NCBI GenBank assembly: GCA_030693105.1
Contig: JAUYBK010000084.1
Location: 1 to 6,244, forward strand
DNA: 6,244 nt
Reading direction: 5' to 3'
Origin: Methanobacteriaceae archaeon
GTDB lineage: Archaea > Methanobacteriota > Methanobacteria > Methanobacteriales > Methanobacteriaceae
The notes beneath the pieces are model-generated. The model was given only the letters and a program-made list of their open reading frames with translations. It ran no database searches and was not told the DNA's origin. The translations under genes were made by a program, and so were the position numbers. Numbering within the stretch: position 1 is the stretch's first letter; each line of letters starts with the position of its first letter. Below are positions 1 to 5,498 of the stretch, one piece after another.

Positions 1-460
1 CATGGCTTTTGCCTTCCAGTATCCAATCGTAGGGTATTACAGGGTTATCTGGCTCCAGCCGGTATTCATCTGGTTCATTGTAATTGTAGGGTAAAGTGGG
101 AACGCTTACGAAGTAGGCGGTCTCTTCTCCCACTGCTTTGAAGCCATGGTAAACGTAGGGAGGCACGCTGATGATCATGGGGTTTCGATCCCCTATGAAA
201 AACTCGTTAATTTCTTCATAAGTGGGTGATTCTTCCCGGGCATCGTATAGGGCTACTTTCATCATGCCATGAACACAGGTAAAATTGTCGGTCTGCTTTT
301 TGTGCAAGTGCCAGGCCTTCACCACCCCGGGATAAGCTGTGGTAAGGTACACCTGACCAAATTCCTGGAAAATGTCATCATCACATCTTAATATTTCCAT
401 GAGCCAACCCCTTTCATCGGTTATGACCTGTAACTTCTTTATTTTAACACCTTCAATCAT
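1..460 (-). CDS. dTDP-4-dehydrorhamnose 3,5-epimerase-family cupin, 3' end outside the window
   Basis: Reading the minus strand from ATG at 460 gives 153 open codons to the window edge, beginning MIEGVKIKKLQVITDERG. An RmlC-like fold is shown by DERGWLMEI (residues 15-23), the metal-free cupin strand with WHLHKKQ (50-56, His51 at the place of the catalytic His of RmlC), SPTYEE (78-83), VPPYVYHGF (99-107) and PYDW (143-146). The end is probably only a few residues beyond the edge. It is not the classical RmlC: the RGLHFQ and GKLVR motifs are replaced by KAWHLHKKQTDNF, and by my hand alignment the catalytic Tyr falls on Val118. The family isomerises dTDP-4-keto-6-deoxyglucose in dTDP-rhamnose synthesis, but the substrate here is uncertain. 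A strong ribosome site (AGGAGAGGTG, 466-475) fixes the start. It is divergent from the thymidylyltransferase gene, which supports a role with nucleotide sugars. Confidence 0.82.
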   Translation of the reverse strand, partial: MIEGVKIKKLQVITDERGWLMEILRCDDDIFQEFGQVYLTTAYPGVVKAWHLHKKQTDNFTCVHGMMKVALYDAREESPTYEEINEFFIGDRNPMIISVPPYVYHGFKAVGEETAYFVSVPTLPYNYNEPDEYRLEPDNPVIPYDWILEGKSH

Positions 461-465
461 GAAAA

Positions 466-475
466 CACCTCTCCT
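466..475 (-). promoter_or_regulatory. Ribosome binding site of the cupin gene
   Basis: On the minus strand AGGAGAGGTG lies five bases before the ATG at 460 and is a near-complete complement of the methanogen 16S rRNA tail. It supports ATG460 as the start. AT-rich TATA candidates lie at 487-495 (TATATATAA) and 502-510; only the second would leave this site inside the transcript, so I favour it, without certainty. Confidence 0.6.
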
Positions 476-515
476 ACTCTCAAAAATTATATATACTCAA
501 CTATTATTAACCATT

Positions 516-533
516 ACCATAACGTTCTTTTTT
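516..533 (-). repeat. 18-bp shared element, copy A (upstream of the cupin gene)
   Basis: On the minus strand this reads AAAAAAGAACGTTATGGT, identical over 18 bases to 4094-4111 on the plus strand. It includes the palindrome AACGTT. The match stops at both flanks. It ends 55 bases upstream of the cupin start and just upstream of a possible TATA box at 502-510, where an archaeal activator site or a BRE-overlapping operator would sit. Regulatory function is inference from position and conservation. Confidence 0.6.
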
Positions 534-679
534 ATTCCTAAGTAGACGGAAAATTCCAGTCAATAAGGGGAAGGTAAGAATAGATAATGATCATAACAAC
601 ACGGCATTTATATGCTAACTCTTAAATAATTAAACTTATAAGAACTTAGTATGATTTAATAAGCTAAAATTCAAACTTA

Positions 680-689
680 TTTATAATTT
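680..689 (+). promoter_or_regulatory. Possible TATA box of the rfbA-galU operon
   Basis: TTTATAATTT lies about 60 bases before the ATG at 748. An archaeal TATA box here would place transcription near 710 and give a leader of about 38 bases. The surroundings are so AT-rich (600-740) that other boxes, for example near 635-645, are nearly as good. There is a weak ribosome site, GAGATGA, at 737-743. The rest of the 461-747 spacer holds copy A of the 18-bp element and an ATGATCAT palindrome at 587-594. Confidence 0.35.
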
Positions 690-747
690 AAACAGATTAT
701 GAATTTTAAACATCCCTAAGGGTGCAATATATAAAAGAGATGAAAAA

Positions 748-1815
748 ATGAAAGGATTGATTTTATCTGGTGGACACGGGACTAGATTAAGGCCATTAAC
801 CCACACAGGCCCTAAACAACTCATACCCATTGCTAACAAGCCAGTTTTATATTATGCAATCGAAGACCTTAAAGAGGCAGGAATTACCGAAATTGGGATT
901 ATATTAGGTACTAACATGCCAGAAAAGGTGCAGGAAGCTGTGGGAGATGGATCACAATTTGGAGTTAACATAACCTACATTATGCAAGGCGAACCTCGAG
1001 GATTGGCCCATGCCGTGGCAGTGGCCCAGGAATTTGTGCAGGAAGAACCATTTGTCATGTACCTTGGTGATAACATCCTTAAATCTGGTGTTAACGAGTT
1101 TGTAGATGGTTTTGAGAGTTCAGATTATGAAGCCAGAATACTACTCCAGAAAGTTGAAAATCCCCGACAATTTGGGGTGGCCGAACTCAATGAAGCGATG
1201 GATGTGGTTCATTTAGTGGAAAAGCCTCGTGAGCCTAAAAGCGACCTGGCTTTAGTGGGAATCTATCTTTTCAAGCCGTCTATTTTCCGGGCCATATCTC
1301 ACATAAAACCTTCCTGGAGAGACGAACTGGAAATAACTGACGCTATACAGAATCTTCTAGATTCCGGTGATAAAGTGGACTCTCACATAGTAAGGGGATG
1401 GTGGAAGGACACGGGAAAACCGGAAGATGTCCTGGATGCTAATCACCTGATTTTAGACACTTTGGATCCTCATCAGGAAGGTGAAATAGAAGATGGGGCT
1501 GTTATAATTGGCCGGGTTTCCATAGGAAAGGGAACCGTCATAAAAGAAGGCAGCGTGATTCGGGGGCCAGTTACTATTGGTGAAAACTGTTATGTAAAGG
1601 CTTACATAGGTCCTTACACTGCTATTGGTAATAATTCCCGCATTGTAGGTGGAGAAATTGAGTCATCCATAGTGGTAGGAGATGCTGTTATCGAGTGCAA
1701 CGAACGAATTGTGGACAGTCTTATTGGAAACCATTGTCATATAATCACCCTGGAAAATCACTTTCCACAGGGCCGTCGTTTTGTAATTGGAGAAAATTCA
1801 CTGGTGAACCTTTAG
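748..1815 (+). CDS. rfbA: Glucose-1-phosphate thymidylyltransferase, long form (RfbA/RmlA/StrD-like)
   Basis: Cytosolic enzyme expected to make dTDP-glucose and pyrophosphate from dTTP and glucose-1-phosphate, the first step of dTDP-rhamnose and other dTDP-deoxysugars. The N-terminal nucleotidyltransferase domain (about 1-235) has the signature LSGGHGTRLRPLT (6-18), PKQLIPIANKP (22-32), YLGDNI with the metal-binding Asp108 (105-110), the sugar-contact EKP (158-160) and WWKDTGKPEDVLDAN (218-232) with the second metal Asp221. The C-terminal part (about 245-350) is a left-handed beta-helix of hexapeptide-like repeats (GAVIIG, GTVIKEG, GPVTIG, TAIG, SSIVVG, SLIG). At 355 residues it fits the long RmlA class, not the roughly 290-residue short class. 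It is first in an operon with the uridylyltransferase, 11 bases apart. The nucleotide preference (dTTP or UTP) cannot be settled from motifs alone. Confidence 0.88.
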   Translation: MKGLILSGGHGTRLRPLTHTGPKQLIPIANKPVLYYAIEDLKEAGITEIGIILGTNMPEKVQEAVGDGSQFGVNITYIMQGEPRGLAHAVAVAQEFVQEEPFVMYLGDNILKSGVNEFVDGFESSDYEARILLQKVENPRQFGVAELNEAMDVVHLVEKPREPKSDLALVGIYLFKPSIFRAISHIKPSWRDELEITDAIQNLLDSGDKVDSHIVRGWWKDTGKPEDVLDANHLILDTLDPHQEGEIEDGAVIIGRVSIGKGTVIKEGSVIRGPVTIGENCYVKAYIGPYTAIGNNSRIVGGEIESSIVVGDAVIECNERIVDSLIGNHCHIITLENHFPQGRRFVIGENSLVNL

Positions 1816-1826
1816 GGGGTTTTTAA

Positions 1827-2672
1827 ATGAAAGCTGTAATACCTGCTGCAGGACTTGGAACCCGGTTTTTACCTGCCACCAAAGCTCAACCCAAGGAAAT
1901 GTTACCGGTATTTAACAAACCCACCATCCAGTACGTGGTGGAAGAAGCAGTGGCTTCTGGTATTGATGATATATTAATCATAACTGGAAAGGGAAAACGT
2001 TCCATAGAAGACCACTTTGACCGTTCCTTCGAACTGGAATTTTTCCTCAAAAACAGCGGTAAAATAGATCACCTGGTGGAGATCGAGGCCATCTCAAATA
2101 TGGCAGATATATATTATGTCCGTCAGAAGGAGCAAAAAGGGTTAGGAGACGCCATACGCTGCGCTAAAAAACATGTGGATGGCGATCCCTTTGCGGTCCT
2201 CTTGGGAGACACCATAACTCAAAACAGCACTCCCTGCACTCAAAGGCTTCTTGAAATTCACGAAAAATACCAGTCATCAGCAATAGCCATTGAAAGAGTT
2301 CCTCGGGAGAAGATCGAACGTTATGGGATAATTAAGGGTCATGAAGTTGAAAAATCAGTTTATCACATTGAAGACATGGTAGAAAAACCATCTTTAAATG
2401 AAGCACCCTCTGATCTGGCCATAACTGGCAGGTACATTCTTCAACCCGAGATATTCGACCACTTGGAACAGGTTTCTCCGGGAGTAGGCGGGGAAATACA
2501 ACTCACTGATGCCATGCGTCTTTTGGATGATATCTATGGTTACGTGTTTCCGGGCCGTATCTACGACATTGGAACCACTGTGGAGTGGCTTAAAAGCTCT
2601 TTGGACATGGCTCTGGAAGATCCGCAAGTTGGCCACGAACTGAGAGAATATTTAAAAAAAATAATCCAATAA
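1827..2672 (+). CDS. galU: UTP-glucose-1-phosphate uridylyltransferase (GalU type)
   Basis: Makes UDP-glucose from UTP and glucose-1-phosphate in the cytosol, feeding envelope glycans, glycolipids and, through GalE, UDP-galactose. The GalU signature is clear: AVIPAAGLGTRFLPATKAQPKEM (read as positions 3-25, with the nucleotide loop GLGTRFLP at 9-16 and Lys23), KGKRSIEDHFDRSFELE (55-71), QKGLGDAI (103-110), LLGDTI with metal Asp128 (125-130), VEKP (185-188), GRYIL (201-205), GGEIQLTDA (221-229) and YDIGT (246-250). The 281 residues fit the usual GalU length. The five-G ribosome site (1815-1819) overlaps the last base of the preceding stop codon and lies seven bases before this ATG, so translation is probably coupled to rfbA. 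The gene converges on galE. Confidence 0.92.
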   Translation: MKAVIPAAGLGTRFLPATKAQPKEMLPVFNKPTIQYVVEEAVASGIDDILIITGKGKRSIEDHFDRSFELEFFLKNSGKIDHLVEIEAISNMADIYYVRQKEQKGLGDAIRCAKKHVDGDPFAVLLGDTITQNSTPCTQRLLEIHEKYQSSAIAIERVPREKIERYGIIKGHEVEKSVYHIEDMVEKPSLNEAPSDLAITGRYILQPEIFDHLEQVSPGVGGEIQLTDAMRLLDDIYGYVFPGRIYDIGTTVEWLKSSLDMALEDPQVGHELREYLKKIIQ

Positions 2673-2681
2673 ATTATTAGG

Positions 2682-2710
2682 GAGGCTAAATAATGGCCTC
2701 GCTATTTTTT
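2682..2710 (+). terminator. Hairpin and T-run after galU
   Basis: GAGGC (2682-2686) pairs with GCCTC (2696-2700) around a nine-base loop, and six T residues follow at 2705-2710. Archaeal polymerase stops at T-runs, so this could end the rfbA-galU transcript before it enters the opposing galE. The same bases also form a good ribosome site plus ATG for a tiny frame at 2693-2770, so the reading as a terminator is not exclusive. Confidence 0.45.
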
Positions 2711-2770
2711 ACTAATTTTAAATATCTCGTATTTAGTTCCATAAGAATACTAAATTCTTATATCTTTTGA
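2693..2770 (+). CDS. Possible 25-residue small protein overlapping the galE end
   Basis: ATG at 2693 is preceded by AGGGAGG (2679-2685) with seven bases of spacing, a better ribosome site than that of either upstream gene. The frame runs 25 codons to TGA at 2768-2770, starting MASLFFTNFKYLVFSS; it is hydrophobic and aromatic with a few basic residues. It lies 20 bases after galU on the same strand and overlaps the last codons of galE on the other. Against it: it is very short, the codons are those of AT-rich spacer, and the site doubles as a terminator stem. I assign no function. Confidence 0.22.
   Translation: MASLFFTNFKYLVFSSIRILNSYIF
2741..2761 (-). terminator. Perfect 8-bp AT-rich hairpin at the galE stop codon
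   Basis: ATAAGAAT (2741-2748) and ATTCTTAT (2754-2761) are a perfect inverted repeat with a five-base loop, and the right arm contains the galE stop codon (2758-2760). On the minus strand no T-run follows, so it may protect the messenger end or mark a stop only weakly. In the convergent galU/galE gap it could act on either transcript. Confidence 0.3.
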
Positions 2771-3723
2771 TGCCATTGCCAGGCAGTGCGAACTATTTCA
2801 TCCAGATCATCAAAACGGGGCTTCCAGTTGAGAATTTCACGGGCCTTAGTAGAACTGCCCACCAAAACCGGAGGATCTCCTGCTCGCCTATCTACTTCAA
2901 CTGCTTTAATGTTCTTTTTAGTTATTCTACGGGCAGTTTCAATTACTTCCCTTACAGAAAATCCGTTATCATTTCCTAAATTGAAAACTTCACTTTTACC
3001 TCCATTTTCCAGATAATCTAATGCCTTCAAGTGTGCATCAGCCAGGTCCGTGACATGGATATAGTCCCGTATGCAGGTCCCGTCGGGAGTGGAGTAGTCC
3101 GTGCCAAATATTTTAACATCTTCTCTCCTGCCCTGGGCGGCATCTAAAATTAGTGGTATCAAGTGGGTCTCTGGCTGGTGATTTTCTCCTAATTCCCCAC
3201 CCGGGTCTGCACCAGCAGCATTAAAGTAGCGGAGGGAAGCATAACGCAGATCATAGGCCGCACTGTAATCTTTTAATACTTCTTCCACCATTAACTTTCC
3301 CCGGCCGTAGGGATTTATAGGGTTCTGGGGATGGTCTTCCGTTATGGGAATCTCCACTGGGTTGCCATAGGTGGCGCAAGATGATGAAAAGACCATCTTT
3401 TTGACTTCAAACTCAAGCATAACCGCTAAAAGGTTTAAGGTGTTCTTCAAGTTGTTTAGGTAATATTTCTGGGGGTTTTCTACAGATTCCCCCACGTAAG
3501 TAAAGGCTGCAAAGTGCATTACTGCTTCTAGGGGATATTTTTTGAATATTCGTTTTATTTCGTCGATATCTGAAAGATCAACACGTTCCAGGGTTCCCCA
3601 TTTAACGAAATCACCGTGTCCATAGCTCAGGTTATCCAGTACCACAGTTTTGTATCCCTTTTTATGCAATTGTTTATTGACGTGGGAGCCAATGTAACCT
3701 GCTCCACCAGTAACCAGTATCAT
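2758..3723 (-). CDS. galE: UDP-glucose 4-epimerase (GalE), extended short-chain dehydrogenase
   Basis: Interconverts UDP-glucose and UDP-galactose (some relatives also act on the N-acetyl forms) using tightly bound NAD. The Rossmann domain begins at once with TGGAGYIGSH (5-14), the GxxGxxG loop; LDNLSYG (29-35) binds the adenosine ribose; MHFAAFTYVGES (69-80); FSSSCATYG (112-120) carries the catalytic Ser115; YGRGK (139-143) is the YxxxK pair, Tyr139 and Lys143. LRYFNAAGADP (164-174) and CIRDYIHVTDLADAH (217-231) are classic GalE sugar-nucleotide motifs. The 321 residues are close to the family norm of 325-340. ATG at 3723 has a strong ribosome site at 3729-3737. Substrate is likely supplied by galU next door. 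Whether it prefers UDP-galactose or UDP-GalNAc for the wall polymer is not decidable here. Confidence 0.92.
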   Translation of the reverse strand: MILVTGGAGYIGSHVNKQLHKKGYKTVVLDNLSYGHGDFVKWGTLERVDLSDIDEIKRIFKKYPLEAVMHFAAFTYVGESVENPQKYYLNNLKNTLNLLAVMLEFEVKKMVFSSSCATYGNPVEIPITEDHPQNPINPYGRGKLMVEEVLKDYSAAYDLRYASLRYFNAAGADPGGELGENHQPETHLIPLILDAAQGRREDVKIFGTDYSTPDGTCIRDYIHVTDLADAHLKALDYLENGGKSEVFNLGNDNGFSVREVIETARRITKKNIKAVEVDRRAGDPPVLVGSSTKAREILNWKPRFDDLDEIVRTAWQWHQKI

Positions 3724-3728
3724 CTCGA

Positions 3729-3737
3729 TCCTCCTTT
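3729..3737 (-). promoter_or_regulatory. Ribosome binding site of galE
   Basis: AAAGGAGGA on the minus strand, five bases before the ATG at 3723, is a near-perfect complement of the 16S rRNA tail and fixes the galE start. Confidence 0.75.
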
Positions 3738-3758
3738 AGGTTAGTATGATCTGGAATT

Positions 3759-3770
3759 GTTTATAATATT
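3759..3770 (-). promoter_or_regulatory. TATA box of galE
   Basis: On the minus strand AATATTATAAAC is centred near 3765. The usual archaeal spacing puts the transcript start near 3739, giving a leader of about 16 bases that just contains the ribosome site. The fit of box, start and ribosome site makes this the most convincing promoter in the window, though no transcript data support it. Confidence 0.5.
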
Positions 3771-4136
3771 GCTGTAGAGAAGTAGAAAAAAGGGATGGAA
3801 AAGTTAAAAAAAGGTATTGCTAAAAACTTTAGTTTGTAGGCGATTTTTAACCAAATTCACTTTGAAAAGCTTTATTTTAGCTTTTAAATGTAATATTGTT
3901 TGTTTGTATTGTTTACAAAGGTCATTTTTAGTAACATCGAATTTTAAAGTGTAGAATAGGACACGGTATTCTATTAAAGATGACTATTTTTATGAATTGA
4001 AGTTTTAATTAAGTTTTTTTGGATAAAATACGAAATATAAGACGTTCTATTGAAAATTTACATTTAATCCCTTATTTAAGGTCTTTAAATCTAAAAAAAG
4101 AACGTTATGGTGTCTTTTTTGGCGGTCTAAAATAAA
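3771..4136. other. Long AT-rich intergenic region with short dyads, no gene seen
   Basis: Together with its flanks this is a gap of about 500 bases between divergent genes. I find no credible reading frame on either strand and no tRNA-like or riboswitch-like fold. It holds short inverted repeats: AAAAGCT/AGCTTTT (3865-3885), TTTGTA/TACAAA (3903-3919), TAGAATA/TATTCTA with an eight-base spacer (3952-3973), CCTTA/TAAGG (4070-4081) and AAAAAAG/CTTTTTT (4094-4120). A near-repeat TTCTATTaAAgAT / TTCTATTgAAaAT occurs at 3969 and 4045. In DNA this AT-rich, dyads of 6-7 bp are expected by chance; only the 18-bp element at 4094 stands out. Confidence 0.6.
4094..4111 (+). repeat. 18-bp shared element, copy B (upstream of the secreted protein gene)
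   Basis: AAAAAAGAACGTTATGGT, identical to copy A at 516-533 on the other strand. Here it is followed by CTTTTTT (4114-4120), giving a flanking A/T dyad that copy A lacks. It lies 27 bases upstream of the TATA-like box at 4139 and 113 bases upstream of the likely start at 4225. Both copies have the same orientation relative to the gene they precede. Confidence 0.6.
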
Positions 4137-4138
4137 AA

Positions 4139-4147
4139 GTTTTATAA
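4139..4147 (+). promoter_or_regulatory. Likely TATA box of the secreted Cys-rich protein gene
   Basis: TTTTATAAG, in A-rich surroundings, would place transcription near 4168 and give a leader of about 57 bases carrying the GGAGG ribosome site at 4213-4217. The assignment rests on sequence and spacing only. Confidence 0.45.
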
Positions 4148-4212
4148 GAGTGGGATTGAAGATCAAAGAATTACCCACAATGTTTTGTTGTTAAAATAAA
4201 CTAACAAGACTT

Positions 4213-4217
4213 GGAGG
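4213..4217 (+). promoter_or_regulatory. Ribosome binding site that points to an ATA start codon
   Basis: GGAGG is followed by seven bases and then ATA at 4225, the ideal spacing for initiation. The first in-frame ATG, at 4252, is 34 bases beyond the site and has no ribosome site of its own. An in-frame stop (TAA 4192-4194) excludes an earlier start, and no ATG, GTG or TTG lies in frame between that stop and 4252. Confidence 0.6.
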
Positions 4218-4224
4218 CGGTACT

Positions 4225-4899
4225 ATAAAGCGAAATTCGATATATGCAATAATGCTAGTATTGGGTATGGTTTTGCTTGTTCTACCCGTTGGGGCAGTTG
4301 AAAATCAGAACTCGCCTCAGGAAACAACAAAAATAGATACCAGCCAAAAACAGGTGGAAGTGAACGCCGCTGCAAAAACAGTGAAAAAACGGACCTACAA
4401 GTCCACGAGTACCAAATACAAAAACGTGCGTGCACAGAAAATAAAAACCTACCAAAGAAGCTACGCATACAAGCGATATACTAAAGGTTATAGTCGTTTA
4501 AGATACGCCTATAAACTGGTGAAAGTTGGGAAAAGATGGAAAAGAGTTCGGTACGTGGTAAGGACCACTCCTGCCAAACCAGTAGCTGCCGCTAAAACCA
4601 CCACTTCCTCTTCATATAGAGTGACACAAGGTAACCCGGTCATAACTGCCGAATATGTTGAGGCAGACGCAAGGTGTTCCTGTAGTCTATACACTGATTA
4701 CAATATCTATCACGGCAAATACGTAAATTATTGTCCTCACTGTAAAAAAAGTGGTATTTTGAGTTACACTAATTTACAGGGATGTCCCGAGGGAATGTTC
4801 TACTGTGACATGAGCAAAAAAGGCTGTGACGCCGACTACTGCATTGTTCATGGTAAAGAACACGTCAATAACAATCCAAAATACCTAACACCAGCTTAG
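4225..4899 (+). CDS. Secreted, strongly basic Tyr/Lys-rich protein with C-terminal eight-Cys module; probable ATA start
   Basis: Numbered from ATA at 4225 (224 residues; 215 if ATG 4252 is used). The extended form has a textbook signal peptide: basic MKRNSIYAI, a hydrophobic core to about residue 20, and a likely cut after VGA (22-24). The ATG form loses the basic start. Residues 50-115 form a low-complexity zone with 24 Lys/Arg, 10 Tyr and no Asp or Glu (KKRTYKSTSTKY, YKRYTKGYSR, GKRWKRVRYVVR). A TTP/AAAKTTTSSS hinge follows. The C-terminal part has eight cysteines (151, 153, 170, 173, 187, 194, 201, 206) in CSC, CPHC, CPEGMFYC and GCDADYC, followed by HGKEH, probably a metal-binding or disulfide fold. 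From memory, this CPxC...CDADYC segment recurs in envelope proteins of Methanobacteriales. The basic zone suggests binding to an anionic cell wall; that is inference. No enzymatic domain is visible. Confidence 0.72.
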   Translation: MKRNSIYAIMLVLGMVLLVLPVGAVENQNSPQETTKIDTSQKQVEVNAAAKTVKKRTYKSTSTKYKNVRAQKIKTYQRSYAYKRYTKGYSRLRYAYKLVKVGKRWKRVRYVVRTTPAKPVAAAKTTTSSSYRVTQGNPVITAEYVEADARCSCSLYTDYNIYHGKYVNYCPHCKKSGILSYTNLQGCPEGMFYCDMSKKGCDADYCIVHGKEHVNNNPKYLTPA

Positions 4900-4938
4900 T
4901 CTGTTCAACGCAGGACAGGCTTAAATCTCTTTTTTTTT
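4899..4938 (+). terminator. Terminator after the secreted protein gene
   Basis: Bases 4899-4906 pair with 4913-4920 (eight pairs, two of them G-U) around the loop AACGCA, starting at the last base of the stop codon. A run of nine T (4930-4938) follows. This is the clearest terminator-like site here and would separate the gene from the nuclease gene downstream. Confidence 0.6.
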
Positions 4939-4959
4939 ATTTTAAATGAAAACATCAAG

Positions 4960-4967
4960 TATAATTA
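4960..4967 (+). promoter_or_regulatory. TATA box of the nuclease gene, leaderless spacing
   Basis: TATAATTA is centred about 25 bases before the ATG at 4989, so the transcript would begin at or next to the start codon. The lack of any ribosome site before 4989 agrees with leaderless translation. Confidence 0.4.
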
Positions 4968-4988
4968 GGGCTGTCTATAACAATTTAA

Positions 4989-5492
4989 ATGGATAACATG
5001 CATTTGAAGATATTACTGGTTACAATTTCAATATTCCTAGTCTTAGTGACTGGTTGTGTACAGGAAGACACCAATCAATCCTATCCTGACCTTTCTTATG
5101 ATAACATCACCTCAAACTCCCTGAATAATAGTACAAAAACTTCAAATCTGCCAGTATCTTCTCAGGGCGAGATTTCGGGTAACTGCTACCACGTAGTGGA
5201 TGGAGATACCATAGACGTGGAGGGAGTAGGGCGGGTTCGCTTGGTAGGAGTAAACACCCCCGAACGGGGCGAAACTGGATATAGTGAGGCAAAAGAATTC
5301 GTTAAAAGTAGGTGTTTATATAAAACTGTATCTTTAGATATTGATGATGAAAAACAGCACGATAAGTACGGTAGAACACTCGCCGTGGTCTACGTGGGTG
5401 ATCTGAACCTCAACCAGGAGTTACTTAAAAAAGGGTATGCCGAAGTAATGTTCATTCCCCCGTCAGAGTTCAACCCTTATTCCTGGAAGTAG
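4989..5492 (+). CDS. Staphylococcal-nuclease-like (thermonuclease) lipoprotein
   Basis: Predicted to cleave nucleic acid outside the cell while anchored to the membrane. Residues 5-22 are a hydrophobic export signal ending in the lipobox VTGC (Cys23), followed by a Ser/Asn/Thr-rich tether (24-60). The SNase domain covers about 62-160: VVDGDT (69-74, equivalent to Asp19 and Asp21 of the S. aureus enzyme), VRLVGVNTPE (83-92, with Arg84, Thr90 and Glu92 matching Arg35, Thr41 and Glu43), DKYGR (125-129, Arg129 matching Arg87) and LNQELLKKGYAEV (141-153). The Asp40 calcium ligand is Asn89 here. The catalytic Arg/Glu/Arg set is intact, so activity is likely. ATG 4998 is an alternative start giving MHLKILL. 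The gene ends six bases from the stop of the converging neighbour. It may serve nucleotide scavenging or defence against free DNA; this is speculation. Confidence 0.85.
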   Translation: MDNMHLKILLVTISIFLVLVTGCVQEDTNQSYPDLSYDNITSNSLNNSTKTSNLPVSSQGEISGNCYHVVDGDTIDVEGVGRVRLVGVNTPERGETGYSEAKEFVKSRCLYKTVSLDIDDEKQHDKYGRTLAVVYVGDLNLNQELLKKGYAEVMFIPPSEFNPYSWK

Positions 5493-5498
5493 ATGAAC

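Noticed and set aside
2394..2636. Minus-strand frame inside galU
   Set aside because: It lies wholly antisense to a well-supported GalU and has no motif or ribosome site.
2767..3016. Two plus-strand frames antisense to galE
   Set aside because: They mirror conserved GalE codons on the other strand and show no protein-like features.
4223..4694. Minus-strand frames opposite the secreted protein gene
   Set aside because: They are shadows of the Lys/Tyr-rich codons; the plus-strand frame has a signal peptide and an ordered Cys module.
5107..5292. Minus-strand frame inside the nuclease gene
   Set aside because: Antisense to the conserved SNase motifs, without support of its own.
5460..5498. Premature truncation of the nuclease by the TAG at 5490
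   Set aside because: All catalytic motifs precede it and no continuation of the domain is seen in any frame downstream; the end looks natural.
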